In this document: positions 61,591-64,000 of the stretch, piece after piece
How the letters are laid out: each line of letters opens with the position of its first letter
How positions within the stretch are numbered: position 1 is the first letter of the stretch
Source of the DNA: Pagrus major
Lineage: Eukaryota; Chordata; Actinopteri; Spariformes; Sparidae
Reading direction: 5' to 3'
Assembly (NCBI RefSeq): GCF_040436345.1
Contig: NC_133227.1
Coordinates: 27,420,171-27,484,170, forward strand
Length of the DNA stretch: 64,000 nt
The notes under the pieces: model-generated
The model's input: only the letters and a program-made list of their open reading frames with translations
Told to the model about the DNA's origin: nothing
Database searches by the model: none
Program-made: the position numbers and the translations under genes

Positions 61591-61689
61591 ATGCCTGAGA
61601 AAACCAATAATGAATGAATTTGAAATGTCATTGGCTACATGATGCGTCAATCAGTGGCTCAGGAGAGACAGGAGGTAACAGAGAGTGGG

Positions 61690-61765
61690 TCTCCTGTCTA
61701 GGTGATCACTTGTTGGCTGTTGTAAGCTCTAGGGCGGGCATAGGAGCTCATATCTGGCTGGAGTC
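61690..61765 (+). repeat. Short dispersed repeat J, copy 2
   Basis: GTCTCCTGTCTAGGTGATC, TTGGCTGTTGTAAGCTCTAG and AGGAGCTCATATCTGGCT correspond to the copy at 58705. Confidence 0.7.
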
Positions 61766-62539
61766 TGATGGACTTTGCAAGAGCGACATAGTGGATGTTT
61801 CTGGTTAAATCTAAAAGGGTTTTACTCTTTTACAAAAAGATTTTTGTCGATAGGGATCCTTCCTATAATGTCGTGAGACAGTTACAGTAAAAATCTCCTG
61901 CCAGTGACAAAAAAATAGCATTTTAAGTGGACTTAACTTTTAACCATTCTTACATCGCAGGAGGCCAACTACTGGACCGTTTCCAAAACAGTTAATGCTT
62001 ATTTAAACACCAAAATATGTAAACATAGAGCCCAGGTTCAAAGATATCAGCATTTAAAATGATTGATCAGAGAAACAGAGCAGAGAGTTCTTAACCTCTG
62101 ACCGTCACTGAACAGCTTATGCCATCGTTTTGGAAAAGCTCAGATTTCAGCACCGAGTTAACGAGTTTCACGATTGCCTTCTCCTCCCCTCGCTCCCCCA
62201 CGCTAACAGTGGCAATACCAATGAAAAGACTATGTTAACGATGACAAGGTTACTCTGTTATTAAGTGTTGGGTAACAACAGCAGTCCAGACAATCACAGA
62301 CAGGCTGAAAGGGAGCGGCGAGACGAAGCGTTCGCCGCCCTTGAATTTCCTTTCTGCTGCAGGCGACGTCACTGATGTTTGACCCTGCAGGAGAGCGGAG
62401 ATGAAGTGTGAAACTGGTCACAGTCAAGAGGATGTGGGGGAGAAACCAGAGCAGTCAGCTGTTCTGAGCACATCCAGAATCAAGGAGCTTAAAACACGTC
62501 TGAAAACATCAAATCGACCATATCAATACATACAGTACA

Positions 62540-62702
62540 GTGTGTGTGTGAGTGTGTGTGTGTGTGTGTGTCATAAAGCCTTCCATGTATTTCTGAACAT
62601 GTTGCAGATCAGCGGAGCATGAAAGGAAAAACATGCTTATACAGTACATCACACGCACATACGCTCTCATCATACCAATGTACATGCAGTCATGGGTTAT
62701 TA

Positions 62703-62745
<43 letters not shown>

Positions 62746-62849
62746 TACTGTGTCTTACTGTATATCTGCTGTGGTAAATTAAGCTTCAGGAGATGATGCT
62801 CTTTACTTTTACAAATAAGATATTTGTTACAACGCATAAGAATCATCAG

Positions 62850-62901
<52 letters not shown>
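62540..62901 (+). repeat. GT / AC / GT microsatellite cluster
   Basis: (GT)n at 62540-62571, (CA)n at 62706-62743 and (GT)n at 62851-62901. The alternating polarity makes inverted repeats of simple sequence over about 360 bp. Confidence 0.95.
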
Positions 62902-62902
<1 letters not shown>

Positions 62903-64000
62903 GTACCGTGTAAGCATGTTTCTCCATTAATGCTCTGTTGATCTGCGGCATGTTCAGAAATACACGCAGCCAGAAGCCTTTTACTTTGAGGTACCAACTG
63001 AAACTCTACTCCGACATTATAACCACAAAACAAAAAAATACAGCACTATAAATTATGTAGCTTACAGGCGAATCCTAAATTAAATATATATCAGAGATGA
63101 TTACAATTTAAAAAAATAAAAAATCTAGTTGGTTTGTCGGATGACCTGAAGAAGTGGGCTGGAAGAAGTCTTTGTTTAATTTTTCTTTATTTAAGAAATA
63201 ATATGAAACATTTCTCCATTAAAATGTCCAAAAACAACTAGAGTTGTGTTTCCAACACTAGCTGCATTTACATGGAGCCCAAACAGAATAAAATGCGCTA
63301 TATAAACACCTCAAAACTGGCCCACCATCTTGACGTAAATATGCAGTGATGTACGTTTCTCTACTGACCAAAGATGGAGGCTTCGTAGGTGAACTGTTCG
63401 ACTTCGGAGAGTATGTTTTTCACAAACTCTTAGAGAACTGAACGTAGACGGACCCCAGATATCCATATACTTTTGTGCATTTCACTGAGCTGTTCAGATT
63501 AAATTCTGTGTTGCATGTAATCACCAGACCTTATTAATCCCATCTCATGTTAACAGTTGACCCGAAATCTCTCATCAGAATAAAGAAATATCGTCCATTC
63601 AGACGTAACTATTGATGTTGTGGATCCACACTGAGCTCAGAATGTCTGCTGGTCTGAGGTCAGTGGGTGAAAAGGAGGTTAACATTCAGGGCAAATTTCA
63701 TTGAACATTACGGTCGACTCCTATTAAGATAAGTGCAAACACAACCCTCAGAGGACTGAGCTCAGTGCTGCTGCATCAGGAAACACACAGCTGAACCTCC
63801 GACCCTTCACCTCCACCTGAGACTCCACCAGCAGGGAATTGTTGCCCTATAGGGGAAAAAATGTTTATGTATTTAGATGTGACAGGTATGGTTTTAGTCA
63901 AGACAATGACAATAACCTACTAATATCTACTACTATGTTTATAACTGTAGCTAAACATAGGGTGGGTCAAAACAGCTGGAGATGGTCCGCCCTCATGTAA
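62902..64000. other. Right end, gene-poor
   Basis: No gene supported up to the window edge. CAAAACAGCTGGAGATGGTCC at the very end (63968, in parts) resembles part of repeat C, so another copy may continue beyond. Confidence 0.4.

Overview
The window looks like nuclear DNA from a teleost fish, probably a percomorph. The grounds are vertebrate-type intron-containing and histone genes, a GT-AG spliced dehydrogenase, very abundant (CA)n/(GT)n microsatellites, and several dispersed repeats of the kind common in bony-fish genomes. No bacterial or viral gene is apparent. All convincing genes lie in the first 15.5 kb.

Gene-bearing part (1-15,500). The window opens inside the last three exons of a short-chain dehydrogenase that resembles 15-hydroxyprostaglandin dehydrogenase (213-859). 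Two identical tRNA-Val(AAC) genes follow (2,391 and 3,529). Then comes a replication-dependent core histone quartet of alternating orientation: H2A (+), H3 (-), H4 (+), H2B (-). All four are intronless and each ends in a 16-nt histone 3' stem-loop. Linker histone H1 is not in the window. Downstream, one uninterrupted reading frame (12,820-15,462) encodes an 880-residue protein with five diverged copies of an ~80-residue module that I do not recognise. It is probably spliced to an upstream noncoding exon ending at 11,208.

Gene-poor part (15,500-64,000). I find no supportable protein gene here. The region is a mosaic of microsatellites, minisatellites and decayed transposable elements. These include a ~25-copy 23-bp satellite with a 6-unit higher-order period (41,056-41,621), a 596-bp foldback element flanked by TTAA (48,711-49,306), two local segmental duplications (42.5-43.1 kb and 50.7-51.7 kb), and at least six dispersed repeat families with copies at several places in the window, one of which also lies between the histone genes.

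How the parts relate. The histone quartet and tRNA-Val genes are high-output housekeeping units. The histone genes share TATA and CCAAT elements, and their stem-loops imply S-phase SLBP/U7-dependent processing. A short coding-like fragment recurs downstream of each tRNA-Val and again in the putative first exon of the five-module gene, which ties the tRNA/histone block to that gene by local duplication. The five-module gene is the most interesting object in the window.
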